Notes: generated by a model not told the origin, from the letters alone. Positions 49,106 through 57,014 are shown, numbered from the stretch's first letter. The stretch: 64,000 bases of DNA from Rhodobacteraceae bacterium M382 (GCA_025141015.1 CP081098.1:1742501-1806500); one strand, 5' to 3'. A program made the numbers and translations.

Positions 49106-49228
49106 TCATTTGATCACGGACGCTCCGGTCAGTTTGCGATTGCGTCGAATTTCACGGGCGGCGGCCCTGGCCTGAGCATAGAGCACGACAACCAGGGAAA
49201 AGATGGCCAGAACAAAGATTTCGAACAT
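49106..49228 (-). CDS. 40-residue single-pass membrane protein coupled to the response regulator
   Basis: The ATG at 49226-49228 shares a base with the response regulator's TGA (TGATG), a classic coupled arrangement. The product begins MFEIFVLAIFSLVVVLYAQ, a hydrophobic segment of about 15 residues, then a basic tail (RAAAREIRRNRKL). It would be a small inner-membrane protein with a positively charged cytoplasmic end. No family is recognised. It was too short for routine ORF calling. Confidence 0.5.
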   Translation of the reverse strand: MFEIFVLAIFSLVVVLYAQARAAAREIRRNRKLTGASVIK

Positions 49229-49947
49229 CAGATTGCCTTTCGGTGCAAAAGACGTTCCTGAACCAATCCGGCAATGCGGGCCGTATCCGAGGCCACAGGC
49301 CCCCCGTTGGCCCGGGTCCTGGCCAAACCCGCCGCTGCATCCGCCAATGACGTATCCCCGGCGCTGCGGGCAATCCCACCGACAAATTGGGCGACATAGT
49401 CCAGGACCTTGTCATCCTGCGATTCATTCAGCACATCGGCCACATGGGCCATATCATCCTGAAAGGCCAAGGGGTCCGGTTCGATCTGTTCGTCGTCACA
49501 CAGACGCAGCCCGGCAGGCCGGTCTTCGGCGGGAAGCCGGGTCAGGACCGCCTGTTGAAAAACGGCCAGCGAGGTGACGGGTTTGGCCAGAAAACCATCA
49601 GCACCGGCCGACATGGCCAGCGTTTCGCCCGTGTCTTCGCCAGATGTGCCCAGAATGACACCGACACGGGGCACCGATTCGGCCAGATCACGGATCAGCG
49701 ACAACCCCGACCCGTCCGGGAGCCCCAGATCAATCACGATGACGGCAGGTCGATAGACCTGTAGATGCCGATACGCGGACTTCAGGCAATCAGCCCGTCG
49801 GATGCGCGCCCCGCTACGCAAACACAAAAGGCGCATCGCTTCGGATGCGTATCGGCTGTCCTCGACAACCAGAATGGTCAGCCCCAATAGTGGGCGGGTG
49901 GGCGTCGGGTGCCGATTTGGCGTTGCAAAGGGATCCAGTTCGTCCAT
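49228..49947 (-). CDS. response-regulator receiver protein, no DNA-binding domain
   Basis: 239 residues from the ATG at 49947, preceded by AGGAGG at six bases; 18 bases of further frame exist. The receiver domain lies around residues 22-140: ILVVEDS, the phosphoacceptor Asp in VIDLGLPDGSG, LGTSGEDTG and the KPV lysine. The C-terminal 100 residues are helical and do not resemble an output DNA-binding or GGDEF domain; they could be a phosphotransfer or partner-binding module. No histidine kinase is nearby. Confidence 0.82.
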   Translation of the reverse strand: MDELDPFATPNRHPTPTRPLLGLTILVVEDSRYASEAMRLLCLRSGARIRRADCLKSAYRHLQVYRPAVIVIDLGLPDGSGLSLIRDLAESVPRVGVILGTSGEDTGETLAMSAGADGFLAKPVTSLAVFQQAVLTRLPAEDRPAGLRLCDDEQIEPDPLAFQDDMAHVADVLNESQDDKVLDYVAQFVGGIARSAGDTSLADAAAGLARTRANGGPVASDTARIAGLVQERLLHRKAI

Positions 49948-50095
49948 GTCATGCCTCCTGAGCACGAGGCTAGAGCGAGATGGCTAACACCGGGTTAACA
50001 GCAGGAGCATCCTCTCTGACCAGGTCACGAAACCATGGGGCCGGGCGCATTGGCGCACTTGTTCCCATGGCGCATCCAGACCATAACCGGGCCAA

Positions 50096-50129
50096 CGCAA
50101 GACATAGCGCAAGACATAGCGCAAGACAT
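50096..50129 (+). repeat. 12-base tandem repeat upstream of mce
   Basis: CGCAAGACATAG is repeated at 50096-50107 and 50108-50119, and followed by a third partial copy (CGCAAGACAT, 50120-50129). It ends 15 bases before the ATG of mce, in its leader. Slippage could alter the leader length. Confidence 0.8.
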
Positions 50130-50144
50130 CAGGAGAGAGAGAGT

Positions 50145-50549
50145 ATGATTGGTCGTTTGAATCACGTCGCCATTGCCGTTCCGGACCTCGAGGCCGCAGC
50201 CGCCCAATACAGCACCGCATTGGGAGCCAAGGTGGGCGCGCCTCAGGATGAACCTGACCACGGCGTGACGGTCATCTTTATTGAACTGCCAAACACCAAG
50301 ATCGAACTGCTTTATCCGCTGGGCGACAACAGCCCGATCAACGGGTTCCTGGAAAAGAACCCGTCGGGCGGCATTCACCATGTCTGCTATGAGGTCGATG
50401 ACATCATCGCCGCGCGCGACCACCTCAAGGAAACCGGGGCCCGGGTTCTGGGATCGGGCGAACCCAAGATCGGGGCCCACGGCAAACCGGTTCTGTTCCT
50501 GCACCCCAAGGATTTCAACGGGTGTCTGGTGGAACTGGAACAGGTTTGA
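50145..50549 (+). CDS. mce: methylmalonyl-CoA epimerase
   Basis: 134 residues of the vicinal-oxygen-chelate superfamily. It epimerises (S)- to (R)-methylmalonyl-CoA in propionyl-CoA use. Metal ligands fall in LNHVAIAVPDL (His), FIELPNTKIELL (Glu side), GIHHVCYEVDD and GCLVELEQV. AGGAGAGAGAG precedes the ATG at 50145. A DUF1467 gene follows, the usual arrangement in rhodobacters; the mutase genes are elsewhere. Confidence 0.95.
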   Translation: MIGRLNHVAIAVPDLEAAAAQYSTALGAKVGAPQDEPDHGVTVIFIELPNTKIELLYPLGDNSPINGFLEKNPSGGIHHVCYEVDDIIAARDHLKETGARVLGSGEPKIGAHGKPVLFLHPKDFNGCLVELEQV

Positions 50550-50605
50550 AACAACTATAGACCCGGGTGGTCAGCCAGACCGCCCGGAAAATTGGGAGAC
50601 GCGTC

Positions 50606-50872
50606 ATGTCCATCACATCAGGTCTGGTCCTGTTCTCTGTCATCTGGTTCCTGACCTTTCTGGTCGTGATACCCATTCGCCTGCAGACACAGGGCGACCT
50701 GGGCAAGATCGAGCCCGGAACCCATGCGGGTGCGCCCGAGCATCACCACCTGAAGAAGAAAGCCTGGATTACCACAGCCATTTCCTTTGTTCTGTGGATC
50801 GTCATTGTCGGGATCATCCTGTCGGGATGGATTACGATACGGGATTTTGACTGGCTGGGCCGGATGGACTGA
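50606..50872 (+). CDS. DUF1467 membrane protein
   Basis: 88 residues, two membrane helices: LVLFSVIWFLTFLVVIPIRL and an equally long one near residues 55-75 (ISFVLWIVIVGIILSGW). The hydrophilic loop LQTQGDLGKIEPGTHAGAPEHHHLKKKA is the conserved DUF1467 signature. It follows mce by 56 bases. Function unknown. Confidence 0.88.
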   Translation: MSITSGLVLFSVIWFLTFLVVIPIRLQTQGDLGKIEPGTHAGAPEHHHLKKKAWITTAISFVLWIVIVGIILSGWITIRDFDWLGRMD

Positions 50873-50904
50873 CGCCGGCAATCCAAACGGTTTCCAGAAA
50901 AACA

Positions 50905-50939
50905 AAATGCCCGGAATGTTAGAAACATTCCGGGCATTT
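50905..50939. terminator. terminator between DUF1467 and the EI24 gene
   Basis: AAATGCCCGGAATG and CATTCCGGGCATTT form a 14-base perfect stem around a 7-base loop, with A residues upstream and a short T run. It serves the two converging genes. Confidence 0.9.
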
Positions 50940-50959
50940 GCGTGTCAGGGACATGTGGT

Positions 50960-51673
50960 TCAGCGTTCCGAGTTTCTTCCATTCACAGCGTGGAAAATAT
51001 GGGTGAATGTGGCCGCGCCCAGGATCGGGATCACCAGGTTCAACAGCGGCACAGACAGCGGGATCGCCATCAGGATGCCGGCGATCCAGATCTTGCCCGC
51101 GTGCTGGCTGCGCAATTTGCGGGCACCGGGACGGCCCAGTCTGCGCATGGCCGCAAGTGTGAAATACTCCCGCCCCAACAGAAACCCGTTCAGCCCCCAA
51201 AAGATGAACAGCGCCAATGGTGCAAGAAAGGCATAGAGGATAAAGGCCAACAGATTGGCTCCGATCAGAACCCCCAGAAAGTTCACCGTATCGCGCAATG
51301 CGTCGCCAAAGGGCACCTTTTGCGCCTGGGGCAGGCTGGGATAATGTTTGTCTTCTACCGCTTGCGCCACCTCATCCAAAAACATCGACGTAATTGCCGA
51401 CGCGACCGGGACCATCAGAAAAACTGACAGGATAATCATGAAGATAAAGGAGGAAATGCTCAGCAAATCGCCCAGCCAATGCACTTCTCCCAAAACCGGC
51501 AACGTCGCATCAGCGCCGACAAACCAATTTATCAGGATCAGAAACCCGGCATAAGCTGCGATCAGCAAAGCAAATGTCAGTCCGATTCCCAAAAACAGAA
51601 CCCTACGGAATCGCGGGTCACCGATCTGGCCCAGAGCTTTGAGAAAGGACGAAAGGATCATTCCGAAACCCAT
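50960..51673 (-). CDS. EI24 (CysZ-like) membrane protein
   Basis: 237 residues with several membrane segments, of the EI24 domain family that includes the sulfate transporter CysZ. Hydrophobic stretches lie at residues 25-50, 70-100, 140-175 and 195-225. The ATG at 51673 has GAGGAG eight bases upstream; an ATG four codons later is also possible. It overlaps the nitroreductase stop by 16 bases. The substrate is not established; sulfate permease activity is family-based guesswork. Confidence 0.8.
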   Translation of the reverse strand: MGFGMILSSFLKALGQIGDPRFRRVLFLGIGLTFALLIAAYAGFLILINWFVGADATLPVLGEVHWLGDLLSISSFIFMIILSVFLMVPVASAITSMFLDEVAQAVEDKHYPSLPQAQKVPFGDALRDTVNFLGVLIGANLLAFILYAFLAPLALFIFWGLNGFLLGREYFTLAAMRRLGRPGARKLRSQHAGKIWIAGILMAIPLSVPLLNLVIPILGAATFTHIFHAVNGRNSER

Positions 51674-52236
51674 TGGGTGATCTCCTCGAGATTCGGGCGG
51701 GGACGTTCGGGTGGGCGGGTGCCTTCGGTGGCGATGTGGACGAAACCGGCGATGCGTTCGTGTTCGGCCAGATCCAGCCCCTGTTCACAGAATGCGCGAT
51801 CATGTGAAATCCAACCGGATAGCCAATTCGCGCCCCACCCCGAGGCCAGAGCCGCATTCAAAAGCGCCAGACAGACCGCGCCGGCGGAATAGGTCTGTTC
51901 AATGGCTGGGATCTTGGGCGACGGGATTTGGGTTTCGATGACGGCCACTGCCAACAGGCCCTGATCGAATTGCGAACAGCCCTTGGCAATATCCTCTTCG
52001 GTTTTGCCCAAAGCCGCGCCGCGTGCGCGGGTCAGATCCGACAGGCGCGCCATTGCACCCTGTTGGATGACAATGAATCGCCAGGGTTCCAGCTTGCCAT
52101 GGTCCGGGCTGCGGGCTGCGGCGGTCAATATAAGGTCCAGATCCGCGCGGGTTGGTGCCGGGGCGACCAGAGTTTTGGCGGGGCGGGACCGGCGTGACAA
52201 CAGAAAATCCAGAGCGGCTTGGTTGCGATCAGGCAT
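51658..52236 (-). CDS. nitroreductase family protein
   Basis: 192 residues, FMN-dependent fold. N-terminal LLSRRSRPAKTL and AARSPDHGKLEPWRFIV, then GWGANWLSGW and the C-terminal GFVHIATEG, match the YdjA-type nitroreductases. The physiological substrate is unknown. It overlaps the EI24 gene by 16 bases and so is co-transcribed with it. Confidence 0.9.
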   Translation of the reverse strand: MPDRNQAALDFLLSRRSRPAKTLVAPAPTRADLDLILTAAARSPDHGKLEPWRFIVIQQGAMARLSDLTRARGAALGKTEEDIAKGCSQFDQGLLAVAVIETQIPSPKIPAIEQTYSAGAVCLALLNAALASGWGANWLSGWISHDRAFCEQGLDLAEHERIAGFVHIATEGTRPPERPRPNLEEITQWVSE

Positions 52237-52442
52237 ATGTTAAACTCTTTTACATCAAGTGTGACCTATGTCGGTCAATCATGGTGGGATTTCAAGGGGG
52301 TCGTCAGCGATCGGGCATAATGAGGGCGCTTTTGCTGGATGGCCTGACAGGACCGGGCGCATGTGGGACCAGTGGTACCTGACCAGGCCGGGTGGGATCA
52401 ACCCGGCTGGTGCATTGGCCAGAAGTGGCGCACAATCACCAT

Positions 52443-52730
52443 ATGGGTAAGCCAAAGAAGAAAGACCTGCCGGATCTGTCGGAACTGGCCTGCAAGGGCA
52501 CTGAAATTCACCTGCGCGTGACGCCGCGGGCGGCGCGCAATGCCATCGTGCGTGACGGGTCGGTTTTGCGGGTCTCAGTCACTGTTGTGCCTGAGAACGG
52601 CAAGGCCAATGAGGCAGTGCAGTCGCTGCTGGCCACCGCCATGGGCGTGGCCCGATCTGATCTCGAGCTGAAACGCGGGCAGACCGCGCGGGACAAGCTG
52701 TTTGTCTACGTCGGGGCCTCACGCAGCTGA
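52443..52730 (+). CDS. DUF167 (YggU) family protein
   Basis: 95 residues. The core IHLRVTPRAARNAIVRDGSVLRVSVTVVPENGKANEAVQSLLA matches DUF167/YggU. No biochemical function is established. The last 25 bases overlap, tail to tail, with the gene on the opposite strand ending at 52706. Confidence 0.88.
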   Translation: MGKPKKKDLPDLSELACKGTEIHLRVTPRAARNAIVRDGSVLRVSVTVVPENGKANEAVQSLLATAMGVARSDLELKRGQTARDKLFVYVGASRS

Positions 52731-52945
52731 TACACGCCCTCGGGCAGGTCCAGCGCCATGGCAAGATCCCGCAATTGTTCTGGTGACAAGGTGACGGTCA
52801 CCACCTTGTCGGTGCGTGGGTCATACTGCTCCAGCGTCACACATTCCGCAAAAGAGTTGATGACAACATCCTCCAGCAGGGGGGTAGCCCCTTCATCCAC
52901 CAGAGTGATCACGGTCGAGTCAAATTCGTGTTCGATGGTAAACAT
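52706..52945 (-). CDS. 79-residue conserved hypothetical protein
   Basis: A short acidic protein, MFTIEHEFDSTVITLVDEG at the start and VTVTLSPEQLRDLAMALDLPEGVYQLREA at the end. I recognise no named family. An upstream GGAG is only two bases from the ATG, so starts at 52966 (ATG) or 52996 (TTG) remain possible. It converges with and overlaps the DUF167 gene by 25 bases. There is no signal peptide or membrane segment. Confidence 0.6.
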   Translation of the reverse strand: MFTIEHEFDSTVITLVDEGATPLLEDVVINSFAECVTLEQYDPRTDKVVTVTLSPEQLRDLAMALDLPEGVYQLREAPT

Positions 52946-53070
52946 GGCTCCAGCTTGCGATGTCATCGGCGGTTTCACAAGCCCTGTTGCGGCCAAATCA
53001 GGCTGGGGGTGAACTCGGGCCTGTGTGTGTGATAAGTCTAACCGAATCCAACTGATTTTTGGGGTTAGCG

Positions 53071-53787
53071 ATGCGCAAAGTTCTGATGATGCTGATGGTT
53101 ATGGCCGGATGTGACGTTGCTGTGGAACCTGGCCCGGCACCGCAACCTTTGCCTGCGCGGGCCCAGAGCAGCGGCCCGACCTTGTCCACATCGGCCGCGA
53201 TTTCGGCCTTTTCAGCGGCGTCGCGCCAGGTGGAACCCGTGGCCGAAAGCCTGTGTGCACAACGCACCAGCGGCATGAATTGTGATTTTCAGATCCGGCT
53301 GGACCGAGACCCAAAGCTGCCGCCAAATGCCTATCAGAGCCTGGACAAACAGGGGCGCCCGACCATCACCTTTACCCATGCGATGATGTCCAGCTTTCGC
53401 AACACGGACGAGATCGCATTTGTGATGTCCCACGAAGCCGCGCACCACATTCGTGGTCATTTGCAGCGCGGTGCACGGGACGCAACCGTCGGCGCATTGG
53501 TTCTGGCCGGTGTTGCGGCTGCGGCTGGGGCCAGCACGTCAACAATTCTGGATGCACAGCAGTTGGGGGCGGTGGTTGGCTCGCGCAGCTATTCCAAGAA
53601 TTACGAACTGGAAGCTGACGAGTTGGGAACAATCATCACCGCCCGCTCCGGCTATAGCCCGCGCAAGGGTGTTGAATATTTCTATCGCCTTCCGGATCCG
53701 GGTGATCGGTTTCTGGGGTCACACCCGCCCAATAGCGATCGGATCACGGTTGTTCAGCGCACCATCCAGGCCAACGGGTTGAATTGA
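53071..53787 (+). CDS. M48-family metalloprotease, predicted lipoprotein (second copy)
   Basis: 238 residues. Lipobox MAGC near residue 17 after a methionine-rich hydrophobic signal. The zinc motif is SHEAAHHIRGH near residue 130, and the third ligand Glu lies in ELEADELG near residue 185. Compared with the gene at 7267 it shares the Glu-x-Glu-Ala/Gly-Asp region but has HEAAH instead of HEYGH, so the two are diverged paralogs. It is expected to act in the periplasm or outer membrane. YigZ follows four bases later. Confidence 0.9.
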   Translation: MRKVLMMLMVMAGCDVAVEPGPAPQPLPARAQSSGPTLSTSAAISAFSAASRQVEPVAESLCAQRTSGMNCDFQIRLDRDPKLPPNAYQSLDKQGRPTITFTHAMMSSFRNTDEIAFVMSHEAAHHIRGHLQRGARDATVGALVLAGVAAAAGASTSTILDAQQLGAVVGSRSYSKNYELEADELGTIITARSGYSPRKGVEYFYRLPDPGDRFLGSHPPNSDRITVVQRTIQANGLN

Positions 53788-53791
53788 TCCG

Positions 53792-54175
53792 ATGGGTAAA
53801 CCGGCTTCTCTCACCCGATTGGGAGTCATCCTGACAGACCGGGGATCCCGCTATGCCGTGACCGGGGCCAGGGTGACAAGCCGTGCAGAAATTGATGCGG
53901 TTCTGGCCGAACTGAAATCGGACCGCGCCTATGCCAAGGCCACGCATAATACCTGGGCTGCAGTCCTGCCCAATGGTGCGCTCAAGGCGGATGACGGTGA
54001 AAGTGGCGCGTCGATGGTGATCCTGCGGATGCTCGAACGTGAAGACATGAAGGATCACATTATCATCGTAACACGATGGTATGGTGGTAAAAAATTAGGA
54101 GGAGATCGGTTCAGGCGCGTGCAGGATTGTGTGCGGGCCTATCTGGATCAAAGAGAGCCGACCACCCACGGTTGA
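53792..54175 (+). CDS. YigZ/IMPACT-family protein (UPF0029)
   Basis: 127 residues covering the N-terminal UPF0029 domain: KATHNTWAAVLPNGALKADDGESG, GASMVILRMLE, IIIVTRWYGGKKLGGDRFRRVQDCVRAYL. Eukaryotic IMPACT acts on translational control; the bacterial role is undefined. It is shorter than full-length YigZ (about 200 residues) because it lacks the DUF1949 second domain. It follows the M48 gene by four bases. About 70 bases separate it from the DUF6455 cluster. Confidence 0.85.
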   Translation: MGKPASLTRLGVILTDRGSRYAVTGARVTSRAEIDAVLAELKSDRAYAKATHNTWAAVLPNGALKADDGESGASMVILRMLEREDMKDHIIIVTRWYGGKKLGGDRFRRVQDCVRAYLDQREPTTHG

Positions 54176-54248
54176 CCTGTGTCAAAGCTGCTGGGCCATG
54201 CCTTTGTTAGAGTTGTCGTCAACGACAGTTTATCAAAGGAACACCCTT

Positions 54249-54515
54249 GTGCCCGATCGCGCAGATCTGAAACACCACGCTGGTTTGTTGGACAGAATGG
54301 CAGAAGCTCAGGGACTCGACCTGCAGGACGCTGTGATTTCCGGCCAGATTCCCTTTGACGAAATTGCCGATTCCGTTCTTCGATGCGCGCAATGTTCAAA
54401 TCCCGGACACTGTGAATCCTGGTTGGCGACACACCAGGATGGCCCGGTTGGAACCCCACAATATTGCCGCAACAAGGAATTGTTTGAACTGGGCCGATAC
54501 GGCCGAGGCCATTAA
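54249..54515 (+). CDS. DUF6455 protein 1
   Basis: 88 residues from the GTG at 54249, with AAGGA about nine bases upstream. The DUF6455 cysteine pattern is visible in LRCAQCSNPGHCESWLA and, after about 12 residues, GTPQYCRN. It is the first of three tandem paralogs sharing C-x(2-3)-C-x(2-5)-C-x2-WL, then P-x2-C-x-N. The cysteines may bind a metal; no function is known. Confidence 0.8.
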   Translation: MPDRADLKHHAGLLDRMAEAQGLDLQDAVISGQIPFDEIADSVLRCAQCSNPGHCESWLATHQDGPVGTPQYCRNKELFELGRYGRGH

Positions 54516-54537
54516 GCGGGGCAAGGGAGGCGGCTAG

Positions 54538-54813
54538 ATGCATAAACTCGGGGATCCGATGACCCATTTGCGGCTGATGTGTCGGATGGGCCAACATGTG
54601 GGTGTTGATCTGGCACAGGCTCATGCAGATGGCAGGTTAAGCCAGGCCGATTGGGCCGAAATGGTTCACGCGTGTCGTGGGTGTGCCTGGGGCAGCGATT
54701 GCGGTGACTGGCTGGACCGGGCCCGAAATCCTGGCGAAGCCCCCGATGTCTGTCCAAACCAATCCCGCTTTGTTCAGCTGCAATCCAAACTTGAAAGTCC
54801 GAGCAATGTTTGA
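54538..54813 (+). CDS. DUF6455 protein 2
   Basis: 91 residues. The cysteine region is HACRGCAWGSDCGDWLD, then APDVCPNQSRF. GGGAGG lies seven bases before the ATG. It starts 22 bases after paralog 1 and overlaps paralog 3 by eight bases, so the three are one transcript. The N-terminal MHKLGDPMTHLRLMCRMGQHVGVDL differs from paralog 1, which suggests distinct partners or sub-functions. Confidence 0.82.
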   Translation: MHKLGDPMTHLRLMCRMGQHVGVDLAQAHADGRLSQADWAEMVHACRGCAWGSDCGDWLDRARNPGEAPDVCPNQSRFVQLQSKLESPSNV

Positions 54814-55093
54814 ACCACGTCCTCTACATATGCTGATGCGCTCCCAGTTGGGGCCAATTGACCGCCACTTTTGGCTGAACCGTTCCGTGGCTCGCACCAT
54901 GGGAGTGAATTTTTCCGAAGCCATTGCTCAGGGGCGCTTGGATGCGCCGGGCTATGCAGCGCTGTTGACGAAATGCCGGGCTGCAGATTGTTGTGAACAA
55001 TGTGAAATCTGGTTGGCCCAGCAATCGGGGCCGGTGGATGAGGCTCCTGAACATTGTGCCAATCGTGAGGCGTTGAACGCCTTGCGGGACTGA
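54806..55093 (+). CDS. DUF6455 protein 3
   Basis: 95 residues, starting eight bases inside paralog 2. The cysteine region is TKCRAADCCEQCEIWLAQ then APEHCANREAL. The family core after residue 25 (NRSVARTMGVNFSEAIAQGRLDAPGYAALL) parallels AQGLDLQDAVISGQIPFDEIADSV in paralog 1. No signal peptide is present. The order of three paralogs is likely the product of tandem duplication. Confidence 0.8.
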   Translation: MFEPRPLHMLMRSQLGPIDRHFWLNRSVARTMGVNFSEAIAQGRLDAPGYAALLTKCRAADCCEQCEIWLAQQSGPVDEAPEHCANREALNALRD

Positions 55094-55150
55094 CACGACC
55101 GCGGCGGCTCCCGCCCGTCGTCGACCTTTCTGGCGAAAGATCTCCTCCCG

Positions 55151-55191
55151 TTGGGCGTGGCACCGCGCCAAAGGCGCGGTGCCACGCCCAA
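55151..55191. repeat. perfect 19-base inverted repeat with 3-base loop
   Basis: TTGGGCGTGGCACCGCGCC (55151-55169), AAA, and its exact reverse complement (55173-55191). A second short hairpin, GGCTCC/GGAGCC, follows at 55202-55216. It lies between the DUF6455 genes and the converging CDGSH gene. It lacks a T run but is one of the strongest foldbacks in the window. Confidence 0.85.
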
Positions 55192-55261
55192 GTCTGCCAG
55201 AGGCTCCGGCGGAGCCGGGGACGCGCAGGCGCGGGAGTGCCTCGTTACCTATATCCAGATG

Positions 55262-55504
55262 TCAGAGTTTGGAGTGGGATCCGTCGCACAGCGGGCTTTT
55301 GCCGGAATGTTTGCACCCGCAGAAAAACATCTTTTTGTCTGCCTCGGCAGTGAATTTGACGGGGGCGAAGTCTGAGCCTTTGTGCGATCCATCGCAAAAC
55401 GGCTGTTTCGAGGATTTGCCGCAGGCGCACCAGAAATAGGATTTTCCTTCGGTCACTTCGACCGGATAGGGGGCTTTTTGGCAGATGATGGGGGCGTCGG
55501 ACAT
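55262..55504 (-). CDS. CDGSH iron-sulfur domain protein, two motifs
   Basis: 80 residues with two CDGSH [2Fe-2S] motifs, CGKSSKQPFCDGSHKG and CGCKHSGKSPLCDGSHSKL, giving the C-x-C-x2-(S/T)-x3-P-x-CDGSH three-Cys/one-His ligand set twice. Tandem-motif small CDGSH proteins in bacteria are implicated in iron or redox metabolism. No operon partner is evident. Confidence 0.92.
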   Translation of the reverse strand: MSDAPIICQKAPYPVEVTEGKSYFWCACGKSSKQPFCDGSHKGSDFAPVKFTAEADKKMFFCGCKHSGKSPLCDGSHSKL

Positions 55505-55655
55505 GGCTGGCTCTCCTCATGAGTGGTTGGTTGTGGCAACCGTGGCGCGTCGCCCGGCCATCGTCAAGCGGCCCCGACCGTTGCGTTGTCAGCATGGCCC
55601 GTGATGTGATCCACCAGGAGACCCCAGACCCCTGTTCAACGATCCCGGAGGTATC

Positions 55656-56012
55656 ATGCTGTATTTTCTCAAACGTCTGCGCTCCCGCGTGATCTGGAGC
55701 TTGGCCGGATGCATGGACGCCTGGCGCAATGAACATTCTTTTCGCAGCTGGGTCTGGGCCAATCTGGTGTCGGGCGGGTTGGCATTCGTGCTGCCATTAG
55801 AGAGCGGGGAGCGTGCCCTGATCCTGGCGCTGGGGATACTGGTGCTGGCCGCCGAGCTGTTCAACACCGCGATTGAGCGGGCGGTGGATTACATTTCCGA
55901 GGAACATCACCCGCTTGCAGGCCGCGCCAAGGACGCCGGGTCGGGAGCGGTCATGCTTACCGCGATTGCCGCAGGGGTGGCTTGGGTGGTGGTGTTGGTG
56001 GGGTTGGTGTGA
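55656..56012 (+). CDS. dgkA: diacylglycerol kinase
   Basis: 118 residues, three membrane helices. The DgkA signature EGEAELFNTAIER-like block is visible as LAAELFNTAIERAVDYISEEHHPLAGRAKDAGSGAVML. It phosphorylates diacylglycerol, recycling the lipid by-product of envelope glycan synthesis. GGAGG sits just upstream of the ATG. Hairpin-rich repeats follow its stop. Confidence 0.93.
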   Translation: MLYFLKRLRSRVIWSLAGCMDAWRNEHSFRSWVWANLVSGGLAFVLPLESGERALILALGILVLAAELFNTAIERAVDYISEEHHPLAGRAKDAGSGAVMLTAIAAGVAWVVVLVGLV

Positions 56013-56111
56013 ATCTCAAGTCCGGCTTTGCCGGACAGCGCCCGACCCTCCCCACGGGAGGGCGCTTTGCGCCCACCCTGGGTCAGGCGCTGGTTATTGA
56101 GACGTTCGGGA
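56013..56111. repeat. GC-rich hairpin cluster (REP-like) behind dgkA
   Basis: GTCCGGC-TTT-GCCGGAC (56020-56036) is followed directly by AGCGCCC and GGGCGCT arms around a CCCTCC/GGAGGG core, then GCGCTTTGCGC. The block fills the gap to the stop of the AT-rich gene. Roseobacter genomes often carry dispersed GC-rich repeats; whether this one is repeated elsewhere cannot be seen from one window. Confidence 0.5.
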
Positions 56112-57014
56112 TTAGTAAATTCCCAATCTAATGAGTGCCGGAAGTTCGAACATTTCTTTTCCATCTTTTTCTGCAGCAAGATCATTCTTGGCACTCTTTA
56201 CAAATTCAACGTGAAATTCTTCAAAGTCATAGATGATTGAGGGGGCATCGACCTGACGGTCAAGTCTTGAGGTGGAAAAGTCTTGAGCAAGGCGCGCAAC
56301 ACTAACACGGTCTGAAATTCGATCTTCAAAACCGCGAGCATATTCGAGACAGTGACATGTCAAAGAATGAAGTAAGAGCCAATCTTGAGCTCTTTGGAGG
56401 CTGTGGTTGTCCGTAACCCGCCCTTGGCGGTCCTTGCGAATGCTCGGGAAGTCCTTTTCGTATGATCGAGAAAAATAGACTTGGTAATGATAAGGAATGC
56501 GGGAAAGAATCTCCGCGGATTGCTTATCCGAGTATTCGATGCATTCTTTGAGCGTTTGAAACTCAATGTTATCTATAAACGGTTTAATTTCTGCGTTCTG
56601 ATATCTCTGGAAGTGAGTGTCGAGATCGGTGCTTGTTCTGAGATTGTTTTCTGAATTGATGAGTACTGTGAAGACATTGTGCTCGCAGCGACGCCCAATC
56701 TCAGCAAGTACTGCGGGAAGCATAGCCAAGCTTGCACGTTTTTTGGCTTCGGTCGCCGAATCTGCAAGGCGGTTTTGGTTCTCGATGTTGAAAAATACGC
56801 CCACAAGAGCGACACCTGACGCAAAGAGTGTAATCAGCGCCGAAACGCCATAAACCCAAAATTTGGAATATTCGCCGCCAATTTTGGATTCGATCAACAA
56901 AAAGTAGCCAATCCCGACAAAAACGCCGAGCAGGATCCAGAAGCTAGCGTTTTGTAGTAACCAAAACCTGACTCTGATTTGGGTTACAATTTCATCTACT
57001 TTTGGCGACCCCAC
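56112..57014 (-). CDS. uncharacterised membrane-anchored protein, atypical composition
   Basis: 300 residues from a GTG at 57014 with GGGGAG eight bases upstream; it overlaps the rimO stop by 19 bases. Two membrane segments lie near residues 22-42 and 52-75 ([16 protein letters not shown] and [19 protein letters not shown]), then a long soluble part with many charged residues. I recognise no family. The gene is strikingly AT-rich compared with its neighbours (22 G+C of 60 at 56161-56220), which points to recent acquisition. Confidence 0.65.
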   Translation of the reverse strand: MGSPKVDEIVTQIRVRFWLLQNASFWILLGVFVGIGYFLLIESKIGGEYSKFWVYGVSALITLFASGVALVGVFFNIENQNRLADSATEAKKRASLAMLPAVLAEIGRRCEHNVFTVLINSENNLRTSTDLDTHFQRYQNAEIKPFIDNIEFQTLKECIEYSDKQSAEILSRIPYHYQVYFSRSYEKDFPSIRKDRQGRVTDNHSLQRAQDWLLLHSLTCHCLEYARGFEDRISDRVSVARLAQDFSTSRLDRQVDAPSIIYDFEEFHVEFVKSAKNDLAAEKDGKEMFELPALIRLGIY

